Below are positions 17,460 to 32,172 of a DNA stretch of 64,000 bases, piece by piece; position 1 is the first letter of the stretch; the number at the start of each line of letters is the position of its first letter. The notes beneath the pieces were generated by a model that was not told where the DNA came from, did not search any database, and was given only the letters and a program-made list of their open reading frames with translations. Location of the stretch: positions 20,786,003 to 20,850,002 of the forward strand of contig NC_135551.1 in assembly GCF_964340395.1 (NCBI RefSeq), in the 5' to 3' direction. The translations under genes and the position numbers were made by a program. This stretch comes from Glandiceps talaboti (taxonomy: Eukaryota > Hemichordata > Enteropneusta > Spengelidae).

Positions 17460-20180
17460 GGTTCCAAATATCAGTGTAGTGGCTCATTCAATTATAAACT
17501 TCTACAAACGTTGGTATTAAAGGATATTGTTGCAGTAACAATAATGGTCAAGTCCTTAAATGATCAGTTGCATAAAAAGATATAAGGACAATACTGCTGA
17601 ACAAACATAATTTGGAATTCATAAAAAATTTCACCATTCATGAACGAATGTTAAATCTAGTATCTGTCCTTTCTGACAGGGTGGCATAAAGCTTAAAGTC
17701 CAGACAGGCGTTGTCACATGACACAGTCACGTTGAAACGTTCAAAGACAATAACGTAATAACTCCCGAATAATGCCAGTTGAATTCTGCTTGGAGATTTA
17801 CACAAAAAACTATTTCCATATATTTTGCCACGTGACTGTTGTATCGGAAAAGCCGGATGATATATTAAACACAACGGGAACTAAACATGATGTATGATTT
17901 ATGGCGATTCACCACGCTATAAATGTTAATTTTATATAACATGTGGCGACATTTATTTTTGACAGAAGTTGGGCAAAATTAATAATCGTAACAACTGGTT
18001 TTCAATTCAACTTGTCATATACATTCGAAGTATAACGCAGATCGCGTTAATTTCAAGTAAGTGTCTCTCCTTAATGTACATATGTTTTACTAACTTTTTA
18101 TCAAACTAGAGTAGTCTGGCCAATCGTTCCTTGGGGACAGTCATTTGAGTGGAATTTCTATTCCTGAAGCAGGACTAACTGTCAGGGGACATTTTGCAAT
18201 ATGACCTCGCATACGTTAATGGAATTTAGATACCTTATAAGCTTTGGTTACTGTACGTTCTTCCTTAAGATAGAAATGAGGAGGTCTAATGACGTTCTAA
18301 AAATAACGTCATCTTGACTTAATCAGGAACAAGAAACGATTGAAGTGAAAAATTGTCGTCATCGGCATTCACTTTGATAGGTAGATTGTATTGTGAGTAT
18401 GTAATGGGAATGCTGGACAGGTCAATGTCTAATTAAAATGACTGTGTCTATCAACCGAACCCTGTCATGGTACAATACTTACAAAACACAGAGCTAGCAC
18501 ATACAACATTTCAAACAAACTATGCATATTTGCAGTCGATTCATACAAGTGCAAACGTGTTTTAAGTAATTAAGTAAATGTAGCTACGTTCAACAAAGCC
18601 TGACTAAACAAGCTCAGGTTTACAACTATTCAAATGTCACTCTGTACAGCAAATTCGATGTCATTAGCTGTTTACCAATATACGATAATTCAAATGAGCA
18701 TACCGTTTGTCAGTGTGCATAAGGTGTATGGCAATAGATGTACGTGAACTGTCTTCATGTGAACCATAGCTTCACCAACATTCTCGTTTGGCCAGTCAAA
18801 TTGACTGTTAAATATCACGTGTATCATATTACTCACTGTCTGGAAGCAAACATGCATTATTTACACCCAACAAATATATAGTTTGACCCATTTTAATACT
18901 TAATCTAGAATACCATGGCAACATTTCTTCATGAGTTTGCGCTTTTCAAAGCTATGCGATGGACTTCGTCTACGACGGTACGGTAGGTTGACAAATAAAC
19001 AGTACTAGTGTGTACTACTTTATAAGAAATTTAAGTTTGACAGCTTTCCATTAGCAAATTAACAGTTATATGCCCGCATAGCAAAATACTGTAAACAACT
19101 CATGCTACATGCTATCGGAGTGTCGCCACAAATTAAGAGCGATGATACAAATGTCAAGGATTCTGAAACAGGCATTTAACTATTAATGAGAACTGCACAT
19201 GTATTAAATCTTTGCATTAAAATTTAACTAGTCTTTAGGCAATTGTTCGGTCGCTAGCCTTTTCTTGGGAGAGTCCCAGAATGTGTTACCGTCACCGACA
19301 AAGCAGTCGAAAATGCAAATAGTATTAACAAACAGCATTTGCGCTGCTCAGAAGCTTATATTTTTTTGGGAATTTCCTTCGAGTCATGTAAATATGCAGT
19401 CTGTCCTTCGAGATGAGAGTTTAATCAATGTAGTATTCGTAAACCATTGTTCATTTAAAACTGCCAATTTCCTTCAATTCGGATGGTTTGTGAGGAGACA
19501 TTTTGCAATTTAACTGTTGATTAAAATGGAAAAAAAAGTGACAGAATTCATTTCCGTCTTTCCTTTTAAAGTATATTTATTAATTGTTTTTTCCATATCT
19601 TGATCAGTTTGGAAATTCTAATACTAGCTTTAGTATTATTATTTTTTTTACCTGATAAAACGACTCCTTGCCATCACCAATACAAAATATATCTGTAGGT
19701 GTTATTACTACAGGCTTGTCTTTTTAGCTAATAAAGTCTGCGAGGTATGCTATATGTAAAGATTTGGTACATGGTGATTAAAAACATGAATTATCAACAA
19801 ACGAACGAACAATAACATAACACCTGGCTTGTACGTGTGAAAACGAAGCTAGAAATATGCGATCGCCAGGGATATATTTATCACTGTAGAAGTCAACATA
19901 ATTGTTTTATACGTGTCAGTATGTACAAGATTTGTGTATATATACTTCTTTGTGTTTATCTGTGAGTTCGGTACTGTTTTAGCACAACTGAACTAAGGTT
20001 CGGTATGCTATAGACATGGGGAAATTTCTATATGTGTCTGTGTGCGCACGCGCGCGAGGATGTGTGTGTATGTTATCGACTTAAAGTAAGAAACCACCAG
20101 ACCGATTGTCGTGGTATTTGGAGGGGACATAACCTAGGACGTGTACATGTAAGTTTGTTCTCACAAATGAAATGACCGCA
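17460..20180. other. Gene-free stretch
   Basis: No coding exon or element recognised. Short frames at 17638-17874 (minus) and 19265-19513 (plus) have no known domain. Confidence 0.45.
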
Positions 20181-20182
20181 AT

Positions 20183-20700
20183 AGAGATGTGAGTTTGGGG
20201 TCAAAAAATGTGATTCTGGTCAAAAACCTCAAACTCCAAAACTACTGGGAAGTTAAGATTACCCTGACATTTGGTGGGATCATTCTTGGGGTGTGTATAT
20301 TAAGAATTATTCATGACGTGGTGATATGCAAATTAGGTCTAACATGTGTCTTTCTGTTCAAAAGTATATAATTCCATAATTACTGAGCAGATTGGGCGAC
20401 AATTTAGCACAAGCATCATGAGTGTTATTTAGTAGGAGAATTGTACATGACGTGATGATGCCATCAGTGATATGCAAATTAGGGCTATAAGTGTATCTTT
20501 TTGGTAAAATATCTATAGATCCAAAACTGAGCAGATTGGACTGAAAATTAATAGGGATGCCTATGAACGCGCGTACATAATGGTGTATCCAAAATATGAT
20601 CATCCAATCAGAGATATGCAAATTAGGTCTAAAAATGTCGATTTGGTTAAAAATTTATATCTTGAAAACTACATGATAAACGGGCCTGAAGCTTGGTGGG
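20183..20700. repeat. Degenerate ~145-bp tandem units
   Basis: Four related units start near 20183, 20323, 20469 and 20613. Three carry the GATATGCAAATTAGG motif, followed about 40 bases later by a CCAAAACT-ACTG/TACTGAGCAGATTGG-type stretch. Divergence is high, so this is old satellite-like DNA or the body of a dispersed repeat. Confidence 0.7.
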
Positions 20701-20755
20701 GTTGTTTCTAAATTTGTTATTTTGCAATTACTGTTCAAATCGTTTTGACAAAACT

Positions 20756-21100
20756 ACCTAGCAACCATGACCACGCCCTTAGCAACAACGAAATGATGCA
20801 TATTACAAAGATAACAACACTAGATGAGTTGGTAAATGTAAAGAATAAAAACGTTTGTAAATATGCCTAGCAACAACACCTCGTCCATAACAACAGCCAA
20901 ATGATGGTTTATATTGCAAAGATGAAAAACAGGAAGGGTTGCCAGCGAATAAATATCCAAACTGTATGCAAATATGTCTAGGGACAAGACCACGCCCATA
21001 GAAACAGTCAAATGATGGTGTTTACCACAAAAATAATAACAGGGGATTTAATAGGCAAGCAAATAAATATTCAAAAATGTATGCAAATATACTTTTAGCG
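20756..21100. repeat. Degenerate ~110-bp tandem units
   Basis: Three units start near 20759, 20869 and 20980, with a partial fourth. Each has TAGCAAC-ACCACGCCCATA, then CAAATGATGG, TTACAAAGAT-AACA, and AATAAATATTCAAAA-TATGCAAATAT. It adjoins the 145-bp array, so the two may be parts of one element. Confidence 0.75.
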
Positions 21101-22065
21101 CTATTGTTTATTCCACGCCTCCACATCTTAAATATTATTGTCAGCTATGTTGAATGTGTGGGAGGGTATATGCTTTGGTGTGTATCAATGAACTAGAAAT
21201 TTCACCATCATATGTTTGATGCAAGATTTAGGCGAAAACACTATAAGGAAAGTGTAAATTTGATTAGACATTGTAATCAGGTGAAGTAACAACCGAAAAA
21301 AAATTTCAATCTTAAAAATCGTCTTCTGTCGTATATTAAACTCTATCACGCTTCTTAATCTTTAACATTCTGAGGTTGTGCGCTGTTAGTAATTGCGATG
21401 TCCATCTTTTCAATGCAGCCGTCTCGGGCAATTTAGCACTATTGTTACTGACTCCTGTAAGTTGATAAGTGAATATACACTTATTCATTTGCTAAATCAT
21501 CACTTCAATATACTAATAAGTTGAATTCAGATGAGCTTAAATCAAAGTGCATAAAGGGGAAGCAGGTGTAGGATATGATGCACGCAATATACTGTCAGTT
21601 TTTAATAGTGTTCTTCCTGCCCGGGTCGTTGGTCTAGTTTTCATGCGAATATATTTTTAATCTTAAATCCTTCCCACGTACAATGTTTTTTTCATTTTAA
21701 CAGCAACTGGGGTACTTTCCCTCGAAGAGTTGCAAATGACTTAAAGCATGTTTCCCATACATCATAATGACCATTTCTCATTGTATGCTTTCAGAGTTTC
21801 CAAGAACATGGTGAAACATTATCGGGTTATTGTACTTTGTGATAGAGTATAAAAATAGAATTTGCACATTGAATTACATATACAAATATGGCAGATGTGA
21901 CATTCGACTTTTTCAAAGTAAATTACGAGATTCAAAACACGTTGTAGCACTAAATACATATTGTAAACAGACTGGTTTAAGTAATGATGTCAGAATGAGT
22001 TCAGTCTCTAACCCCAAATTGAGTGGACCACTTAACGTACTTATGTAAATTTGCCGTACCATCAT

Positions 22066-22222
22066 GAACTTGCTGTTGCTGCTGCTGTTATTGTGGTTGT
22101 TTTTGCTGTTGTTGTTGTTGTTGTTGTTATTGTTGTTATTATTGTGATTGTTTTAGCTGTTGTTGTTGTTGTTTTTGTTTTTGTTGTTGTTGTTGTTGTT
22201 GTTGTTGCTGTTGTGCTTGTTC
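22066..22222. repeat. (GTT)n-rich microsatellite
   Basis: Interrupted GTT/GCT/ATT trinucleotides. The Val-rich open frame through it is spurious. Confidence 0.93.
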
Positions 22223-22299
22223 TTGTTTATTTTTTATTTAAATTTCTTTTTTTGAGGGGGTCATTTTTGTAAGACATTTGTACTTATATCCGTTAAACT

Positions 22300-23865
22300 A
22301 AATATATATACTAGTATCCCTTTCTGCTCTAAACGAGTGCGAATCTAGGATTTGCATCTCGGGATGATTTTTAGGAATAGTAAGAATGATAATGAAAGTG
22401 GAACTATATACAGTAACAATGACGTCTAGGGCAAAAACAGTGAAAAAAGGTTTAAGGTGCTTACTACTCGTCTTATTATTCTGTAGTAGCTTTGCTAGTT
22501 TACGTACGATTTCTTAGATGTACTTGACGCCACACTTTTGACTTAAACATTAGTTTATATAAACAAAATACAATTTACTTTTCCCAATTGTGTTGACTAA
22601 TATTTAGTGTTTCAAACGCACCAACAAGATTCCATCGCCCTTTGATACAGTCGAAAATCAGTTCGAATGACAGAGAGCAATAAAACCAGCCTCTTAGTCA
22701 ACGTACGGAGAAGACATGATACAGTTAGAATCTACTCCTTAATAAGTTTAATTAAGGTGTTGCACAGAGAACCACGAACACTACAGAAACGTAACCCAAA
22801 TCAAATTGAGGGGGGGGGGGACCGGTACTGAAAATAACATCACCCTAGGCTAGGTTGTGACTCCTTTCGTGTTCATGACTTCGTTCCGTGTTAAGGATGG
22901 CTGTCAGTCTTCGACATTTGGAGTTGACTGATATCTTTACTGCATTGTTCACTGGGTAAATGACGCAGACCTAGAGTTCAGCTAGTAATAAAGTGTTTTG
23001 CCAGGCTTCTACTGTTCATGAAACCACGTTTAATGAAACCATGTTTATAACCACAATGTCACTATACAGTTACCAACACATCGTTCACAAACGCGTCATT
23101 CATCACAGATAAGTTTCCTTGAAGGTCGCCGAACAGGAAGTATTTAGAAAGTGAGGAAAATGATATACCATACAATGAACGCATTTCGTAATATATAAAT
23201 TGACACGTAAACACCTTAAGTGGAAATTCTTGTACAGGTGTCAGCTATCCCTCTCCAACAATTTGCAAATACAAAAGATGTTAATACGCAAATAATGTAA
23301 CATTCTGTCCGCTACTAGAATGTCAATCAATCAATTAGTCATTTCCTTGTATATAGTGACGGAGTTTGATTCAAAGAAATATAAGGACTAAAATAGAATA
23401 AGAAGAGGGGTTGTCGACGAAAGCATTTCAGACAAGAGTTTCCTGTCTGTGTAATGTGTCCTAATGGTAAGTGGGTCTAATCTAATGGTACACCAATTCC
23501 ATTTTCACTGTAGAATTTGACACAACTAGTACACACCGTGCCATATCGAGTTACTTCCTGATGTTCCATTGTTTCACTGTCAGTGATTAACACCATTATA
23601 TATACTACGCAGGCATGGCCTGGTCTATATCACCGTCGAGTACGAGTCTGTTATTTTGTGTGGATTGAACTGAGACTGGGGAGACAGATGTTAACTATGC
23701 TGGTACGAGCTACAACATGATACAAGATTCACATATTAAAGAAATTGATATAAAGATTCAGTTACAGTTTGATGTGGATCTTGTATATGCTGATATCTTT
23801 AGTGTTTAAGACCCTTTCGTAGCAACTGTTATTTGTGGATATTACATTCATTCTTATCTTAGATT

Positions 23866-23933
<68 letters not shown>

Positions 23934-26880
23934 GCATGGTGCAATTTCGTATATGTAATGTTCTCTATATACGAGGTAAGGACTACCCTTCGTGTTCATA
24001 ATACACGTCCGGAGATTAAGATCACGTAAAAATATGTTCAATCGCGATCTGTGCGACCTTTTGTTCCGGAAATGTTGGGTCTAATGAGACAGAAAATACT
24101 TCTCAACCCCATATGGTTTTGTTCTGTTACACTGCCATAATCCTCGCTTGTTATTCTGATTTCCACTCTCCACTTTTCCTGTTTTGTGGATTTTGTCCTC
24201 AAAGTATGGTGAATTAAAGTTCAAATTGCAATCAGTTCGATATTAACTTCCTTTGAACGCCAACTATCTTAATACTTACCAAATAATACCTTAATACGGT
24301 ATAATACCGTTAAGTCTCAACCATTATTCGATTTCTTTGAAGCATTACAATTTTGGCTGCCAGCGCAGTTCTTAATATCAGATGGAAAATGAGTCAATTC
24401 ATACAGATTTGTGTAAATGTCCATTTTATAGTATTCCGCAAAATGCTCACAAGTACTTATCTGAGTTTAAGGATCAATTTTGATATTATCAATTCTCAGC
24501 CTGATGAGTATTAGTGAATAGTAAAATTAATAAATGAGTGAAATTGTAACTTGGAAATCACGATCGAGGTTGTGGAATGGTGTCACTACACTATCATATA
24601 CACTTCACTTTACTTTACTTTATACATAGAATGAACTTAATAGTATAAAGGAATGGTTTGTGAATTAAATTACAGCAATTGCAAATCAGGTGATAAATTA
24701 AAAAATGCTATGACCGCGGCTTCATTATAATACTGGATGGCCAATCCCAGTGTTACAGAATTCCCTTCTTTGACGGGAGATTGATGAGTTTTTTTGAATA
24801 GTGCGATATCTGTGTCTATACCTCTCCTTTTTTTTACCAGAACGCAAACTAGAACATACAGACTGAGAAGATACTGTATACAGTTTTAGAGTGTAACCTT
24901 AACTCCTATACTGGTAGAATTTGACACAACCTTAACAATTTTATTACCTCTCAAAGCTTGTATATCGTGTGTTCTCTTTATTGTCAAACTGAGAATCAAT
25001 ATCAGGAACCCTTGTACTCTAACACTTTACATAAGATGGGTCACGCTATTCTACAAATGTAAACGTAACATAAATATCTTTCCTAAAGGCAAATCATTCC
25101 ATATTGATCAATTAATTCCATATATTTAGCAACTATCCTATAAAAGGTCCTTTTCAAAAGTCTGACTTCATAAAGTTCAATGTTTACTCTCTCGGAGGCC
25201 ATTACATGTAAACTTACACCTTTGCACGGAACCTCTTAAATTTCCTTTCAACAACGAACGAATTCGCGATGCTAATCACGACTGACGTGTATTCTAAGCT
25301 TGTCAAAATAACATTGCACCTAGAGTAATTAAACGCTAATAACCCTACCACTTTGCGTGCAAAGGATAAGGTTATCGTATCACGTTGCCATTAATGAAAG
25401 CAGAGTTGTGCTGATGCGTTAGTGTTGAGTCAATTCAAAACGGGTAAGGTTTTATTCCCCTACAGAACAAATTATAAAAAAAAATGACAGTCGTTCTCTT
25501 ATCATACCCATAATCGATCTGTTCAACTGAATATAATGTCAACATTAAGAGTTCACCAGGAATGTCCTTTCTGGAAACAACTTCAAGCAAAATGTGTTTG
25601 CTGCTCATTAGAGTCTGGTAACGTAGTTCGCAGCGGCTTAGTATCATTCTGAAAATCCCTAAAAAGAAACTATACCTCTGGTTCCTTCTACTTAATCTCA
25701 GTTTCTTATTTTGCAATCCATATTCCAGACAAAAGAGAATGATAGCTGAGACACCTAGTCTCAGATAGTGTTTCTATATAAAAGCTTTATGGTACATTTA
25801 CTGTGACGCAATCACTACTTTATCCCCAGACTCCACAACACAATCTTTAAGTGATAGACTGAATGCACTACTCCTACTTGTTTTCCCTAGTTGTGTGTGT
25901 GACTTGAACTGCATACAAATTACAAACCTAACGAAGATTGAATGTTATTATAATGATCATGGTTCGACTGCTAAGGTGTCGCTTTTCTTGAAAAACAATC
26001 GATACATTTGATAAAGCTGAAGGCAAATATAGAGCCGAACATTCAAATTGTACCAGATCAAAAGAAGGGTATCTCACGCAAGTTTCTGTTTGTTTGTTCT
26101 TGAAGAAATATCAATAGTCCGGCCTTCTGATTTTGTTTTTGAACCAAATATTTTATTTTCTTAATTTAAAAAATAAGAATGTATTCTAGAGGACATGCCA
26201 AACAGTACGCAACCAACTAACCAACCAACCAACCAACCAACCAAACAATGCAACACTCCACCGTTTTGATTTTCCTAATATTAATTGTCTCCATTCTTAT
26301 ATCTCTTGTCCCATTATTCTGTGATGAAATTGCAATATGATACTACTTTTCTCCTTTTAAGAATTCAATATATTTTTGGAATATTTCTTTGCACAAGATT
26401 ATCGCATTGATGAAGATATAGACTGCACTCCGTCAATGTTGCAAATTACTAAGGTCGATGAAAAGCCTGCTATCAAATCAGGAACATGCATCTACACCCT
26501 GAACCCAAAGTACAAACTTAAAAATATTTACTTCTAAGAAAATCCCTACGTCGGGAAAATTATGCCGAGTCGCATTCTTCTCTAAATGGTAATATCTAAA
26601 CTGGCTGAAGTGATTGTATAACAGCAAAACTTCCATATTATCGACCAGCAGTTTTGCAAAATAATGTAAATTTGACCCAGAAAATGCGCGTTTTAAACAT
26701 TTTTAGCACTTCCCTTCTTTGCTATTCAGTTAACGGTTTTCAAGGATAATTATCTTAGAATGGAAACAGCATGCACTAGAAACACTACTTGAAACTAACT
26801 GGGAAAATCTCAAATTAGATTTCGAATCCCACTTCAGAGATAACGTATGTTTAAGCGCCACTCAATGGGTCAAGAGTACA
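22300..26880. other. Gene-free stretch with small repeats
   Basis: No gene recognised. It contains a (TA)n microsatellite at 23868-23930 and a CCAA tetranucleotide run at about 26214-26246. The 93-codon minus-strand frame at 25716-25435 has no known domain. Confidence 0.45.
23868..23930. repeat. (TA)n microsatellite
   Basis: About 31 uninterrupted TA units. Confidence 0.97.
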
Positions 26881-27431
26881 GAACTTGAACTCAGCGTACA
26901 TTCATTCCAGCAAATTAAAGCACCTGCGTGCGTGTTCTTCTTATCAGATAAGAAAGGTAATGGGGCAAGTACCTCTACACTTTAATTGCTTGCTTGCTCA
27001 GACATTTCCTGACGAAAACCCCTTTAGTAACATAACGATCTTTGTGTACGTGTTTATTCACTGTCATGGTGTGCTGCTCCCGATAACCAATCAAAAAGGA
27101 TCACAAAGATACCCAACTTGATGAACCTTGACCTTCTGTGAAACGAACAATTCAGTTGAGGATAAATAAGGTGATGTGGAGCTTGTATTTGAATACAATG
27201 AGTATACAAAGACAAAAGAATTAGATCACTTCGCTAATAAAACGGTTCAAATTATTAAGTTGATCATGCCAAATACACAACACTGCAATATCTAATATAC
27301 CAAGTCTATATTGCTTTAGTAAACCAATTCTTAAGCTGGTGAGCCATGAATCAGTTGTTTCTTAGTGGAATATGCAGAGTCTGACTTAGGTGCCTGCATA
27401 TACTACTCACTCGTAATCTCTGTCTTTACCG

Positions 27432-27708
<277 letters not shown>

Positions 27709-27709
27709 A

Positions 27710-29505
27710 TTTTTATTATTATCTCCATTCAATTACTTGTAATTGTCAGTGCTCTGTACACGACATGTATGTACGGTTATCAACAATTTTCATGGGACAC
27801 AGTCTATATCTTGTTTGGAAGATAATGCTTTGGTTGATACATATATTTTGCATACATATTTTAACCACTGACGGTTCAACTCATCAAACTAGCTGATATG
27901 CTTGAAATTATCAGTATAGAAATTGTTTTGACAAGTCTTAAATTAATCATAAATAATAATTAAATTTCTTTCACAGCGTTCTACGGTGTCACAATGTTCT
28001 TTAATGATAATACCAATTACATGACTAAAATGATATAAATTGAGGGGGCCAAAAGGGGGATGAAAATTGCACAAATCACACCCAGTAGTACTGCTTAAAA
28101 AGATGCGATTTTATTATAAATTAGGATTCCATTGAAAGATTCGGTTGTACTGACCGGGCGAATGCTAAGAGGAAGCTTATTCCAAAGTAGGGAACCATGA
28201 TTGAGCTTGGAAACCACAATGCTTTGTAGCTAGTTGTATTACGTCTCGTTAAAGCAACTTGGTTGAAGAATTGTCCTAATAATCAGAAAGGTGATTCAAT
28301 ACTCGACATATATGTAGACATCTAGATGGCGTAAGCCAGGCTATACTCATCTGAACGGTTTGTGCTTTCAAAGTAATCCGTCTGTGAGATACTACTTTCG
28401 CTGAAATGAACAGCGCCCTCCAGGTTGATATTTAAAAAATGCAGCTGCCAGTTACAGTATCGTGGTACCTCTCTCACAACCTACGTCATCAGCATTACCA
28501 GTTACAGATACAGATGTGTACCCCAGGTTTTGATACTTTCTAGAACAGGGGCATAATATTGACCATATACGCAGTCATCACAAAATAGAATTTCGGAATG
28601 TTGGATTTTTGAAACTCCGAAGGAAGAGGCGAACAATAGATTATAAGCACGTATACAAAATCTTTCCCTGGGCAGCTGGTCAATCTTAGTCAACTTTGCA
28701 GTTCGAGTACATTTTCTGGTCAGATATTACATCTATATGAACATAATCATGAAACGTACGAAAGATTGATTTGAGCATTCAATAGTTTACTTGACTTTAA
28801 TTTGGTCACCATTCATAACTGAACACACATTCAAAGAGAGATCTAGAGAGAACACATGGTTGTCTGTATGTAAGATTTCCTATTTCGTAGATTTCCAGGG
28901 AAACTTTATCGTCTGTTTTGAAAGCCAGGTGGTCGAACATAATGTAATCACGTTTTGCTTCACGTGATCTATAAAAAAAAAACCAATAAGTGTACTTTAA
29001 ACCCCTGCCACACTAGCTGCAATTAACTGGGACATATTTTTCATCAAGTAACCAAAGCTATATTCACTAAAAATTAATCAATTACTTATTAAAAAGACAT
29101 CGTATCTGTTAATTGGGGTTAATATTATCCGTGGGTGGTGGTGAATTTAAATCCTGAAAGATAGCTTGGTCTTACAACTATCTTAGTTTGTATCTAGTAT
29201 AATTTTTAAATCAGCCAACCACAATCTATTCACTGACAATTGTTAACATACTAATACTTACTAGACACTGTACATCTTATCCGTAAATAGTGCAGTAACA
29301 GGTTAAACTCGTGATCGCCGTTGAGTGCGCTGATTTTGGGTGCGGACCCAAACATCAATTTAATTTTGATTTATTGTACCATATCGTGTATACAGCTACA
29401 AAATACGTTTAGCCGCAGGCAATTCAGGATGTACGATAACAAATCATTTTCAAAAAAAATGTTCCAGTTGCAGGAAGTGTAGGTTTAAAGCTCAAACTGA
29501 AAGCG
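27710..29505. other. Gene-free stretch
   Basis: No coding exon recognised. The 63-codon minus-strand frame at 28693-28502 is unassigned. Confidence 0.45.
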
Positions 29506-29509
29506 TCAA

Positions 29510-30398
29510 ATGTGAGCAAAACAGATCTACTACCCACCAGTTTCTAATTTGCTTTTTCTCGCCAAAGTCCTCGAGAAGATTGTTGCAGCACAAGTAAATA
29601 ACTATCTGGTGACCAACAATCTTCTAGAACCATTACAGTCAGCGTATAGGAAGTATCACAGTACTGAAACTGTCCTACTTAAAATTCATAATGACATGTG
29701 TACCAATCGACTCTAATGAATACGCTCTTCCTATCTTATTGGACCTGTCAGCTGCCCTTGACACCATCGACCACAGTATAGTACTGAATAGACTTCCTAA
29801 GCTTGGTATCACTGGTGTAGCTCTCAAGTGGTTTGAGACTTATCTCAAACAATATTGTCAGTCAGTTCAGATTGGAAATATCACTAGTCAACCATCTTTG
29901 GGGTACCACAGGGGTCAGTGCCGGGCCCTCTTTTGTTCACAATATACATATCTCCACTGGGTAAACTTATTCACAAGCACAGCGTACAGGTTCATCAATA
30001 TGCAGATGATAATAATCTATACATGGCTTTCTCATATGACAATACTTCCTCAGCCGTGCATTCCATTGAAACTTGCATCTGTGACATAAAAGCTTGGATT
30101 ACAGCAAAAAAGTTGTAGCTGAATGATTCGAAGACAGAGAGTAGCCTCATTCACTCCAAATTCAACACATGCACACTGCCTGATCCAATAGACCATCTTA
30201 CAATTGGATCAGCTTCTGTACCTGTTGTCAGCACGGAATATTTGTGTTACTTTTGACAATAACCATATGCTGTACATCACATCAAGAATACATGCAATTC
30301 CATTTATGATCATCTTCGTCGTATCAGATCCATCAGGAAGTATCTAACAAGTATCAACCAAGCTGGATTATGGCAATGCGTTACTCTACGGACTTCCT

Positions 30399-30429
<31 letters not shown>

Positions 30430-30926
30430 CTGTATTCTCCGACGTGCTCAGAACACCTCTGCTAGAATAATCACCCGTTCAAGGAAATGCACCAATATTT
30501 CACCCATCCATCAAGACCTACATTGGTTGCCAGTTCGCTTCAGGATAAATTACAAGATTATTTTGCTTACTTACAACGCCCAACACAATAAAGCCCCAGG
30601 ATGCATCAGTGATTTGATTAAGTCATACACACCACAACGTTCCCTCCGTTCTGTTAATAAGGGCTTGTTGGTCTCAACAACATTTAACAACAAGACGTAT
30701 AGCGGCCGTGCTCTTTCAAACTCTGCTCCAAAACTTTGGAATGGCTTACCACAAGAAATTCGTCAGTCATCAAATCTGGAAACTTTTAAGTACAAATTGA
30801 AAGCACACCTTTTCAAACTAGCATATTGTGTGGATTGAACCTTTCAAGCGCCTTTGAACAGAACTCATCTTTTTTATCTGGCGCTATAGAAATTCAATGA
30901 TTGACTCATTGATTGATTGACATACT
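29510..30926 (+). mobile_element. 5'-truncated CR1/L2-like LINE (dead)
   Basis: This is the reverse-transcriptase half of a non-LTR retrotransposon. Translation in pieces gives RT motif 1-2 text (PPVSNLLFLAKVLEKIVAAQ near 29526), the LLDLSAALDTIDHS palm motif (29730-29775), a frame change, then the catalytic box as YADDN (about 29998-30012) and a following AWITAKKL block. After a decayed stretch and an (AAT)n run at 30400-30430, the C-terminal part resumes with DLHWLPVRFRINYK and ends GLPQEIRQS...FKLAY near 30838. The 3' end shows GGCGCTATAGAAATTCAATG and short ATTGATTG units instead of poly(A), as expected for CR1-like lineages. There is no endonuclease domain, and there are several frameshifts. 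Clade assignment is by motif style only. Confidence 0.88.
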
Positions 30927-31087
30927 TTACATTGTTAAAAGTACTTTAAGGTATATACCCCGAAGATATCCCAAGCACGCGTTGTCACGCAATAAAAGTT
31001 GATTGAACACTTCAAAACAAATCGATTGAAAATAAGTGCTTAACTAATCTCTTGACTTCGTAACAATTTAGTTTCAAAACTTACTAA

Positions 31088-31089
<2 letters not shown>

Positions 31090-31138
<49 letters not shown>

Positions 31139-31152
31139 TGTGTGTGTGTGCG
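31090..31152. repeat. (GT)n microsatellite
   Basis: About 30 GT units with one TT interruption, followed by a G-run. Confidence 0.97.
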
Positions 31153-31659
31153 TGCGGGGGGGCTTGCGCTTTCAAGCCTTATCACTGAATATTTACAACT
31201 CAATATCGCAAAGAAATGCTCCGACTTTAAACACGTATTTTTAAAGATATCCGAAACATATTACTGATAAGAGGGAAGAATTATTATGTCCTTCTTGGTG
31301 AATTTTTTTTTACTATCAGTATTTGTCACCATTGTGTTGGACATCTGAGGTCACTTTCAAAAAGTGAAAATTGCCAAGATACATTGTGTTAACCCTCGTT
31401 GTAAAAAAAATAAGAACGGGAAATTCTGAGAAACTGAGGCCACATTGGTAAACATTCTAGTGGATATGTAAATTAAAGGGACTTGCAATTTGCTTGATAT
31501 GTTAAGTCTGCTAACAGTACGCCCACACAAAGCTTAAAGTGAGTATTATTAAATTGTACCCCAAGTAGAATGATTCTTGCACCAAAACATGTTTATGTGA
31601 TATAAATGAGAAAAACACGGCATCAAGATTCGCACCTTAGTAAACCTTTCCAGATATGT

Positions 31660-31927
31660 TTATGACACTGTACAGTCATTATCGATATGCAGAATATTAG
31701 AGCTGTAAAGCTGACTGACAATAGCGCCGACTGAGTTCTCTAAGTGGGATCTTTCGTTCTCCTTGTGTAAATTCCATAATGAATCTATGGCTTCTAAAAC
31801 TGGCTTCTGTCCCTTCCATCCTGTCAAGTTCGCGATCGTTGAACCGTAGACAGTTACCTCATCGCAGAGCAGAACAGCAAGTGTGATCAGTGTCAATTCT
31901 TCACTTGACGTAGCAGTGTTCCAGAAC
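31660..31927 (-). CDS. ST8Sia-like sialyltransferase, exon 4 (sialylmotif S and C-terminus)
   Basis: The acceptor CTGTAG at 31928-31933 joins exon 3 in phase 2 and restores the family sequence FW...SSEELTLITLAVLLCDEVTVYG, the counterpart of motif S (FW..STG...TLA..FC.....YG). The second disulfide Cys is present. After motif S the usual aromatic motif III (HYYE-like) is not recognisable, and the H-x4-E of motif VS is not in register: HKENE and SHLE are nearby but spaced differently. The protein ends with the usual C-terminal Cys (DNDCTVS) at a TAA stop. The terminal Cys and length support a complete gene, while the altered motifs argue for changed or lost catalysis. Confidence 0.82.
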
Positions 31928-32172
31928 CTACAGGGTACGGGACATTAACAGACATGAGCAAGACTATAAATATATTGTGTGGGTGAATGATATAAATTTT
32001 GCATTTTATTAAAAGAGCAGTCTAAACCTGATGAATCACAGTGTGCTTAAACTTGTTGATATCCAGTTACATCACATCATGTTCAGAAAAGTGTGTATTT
32101 ATTTAACCAAACAAACCACATGTAACCTTTGGATGTCTTAAAATCCACAACGGTTTTTACTTTGACTTTCCC

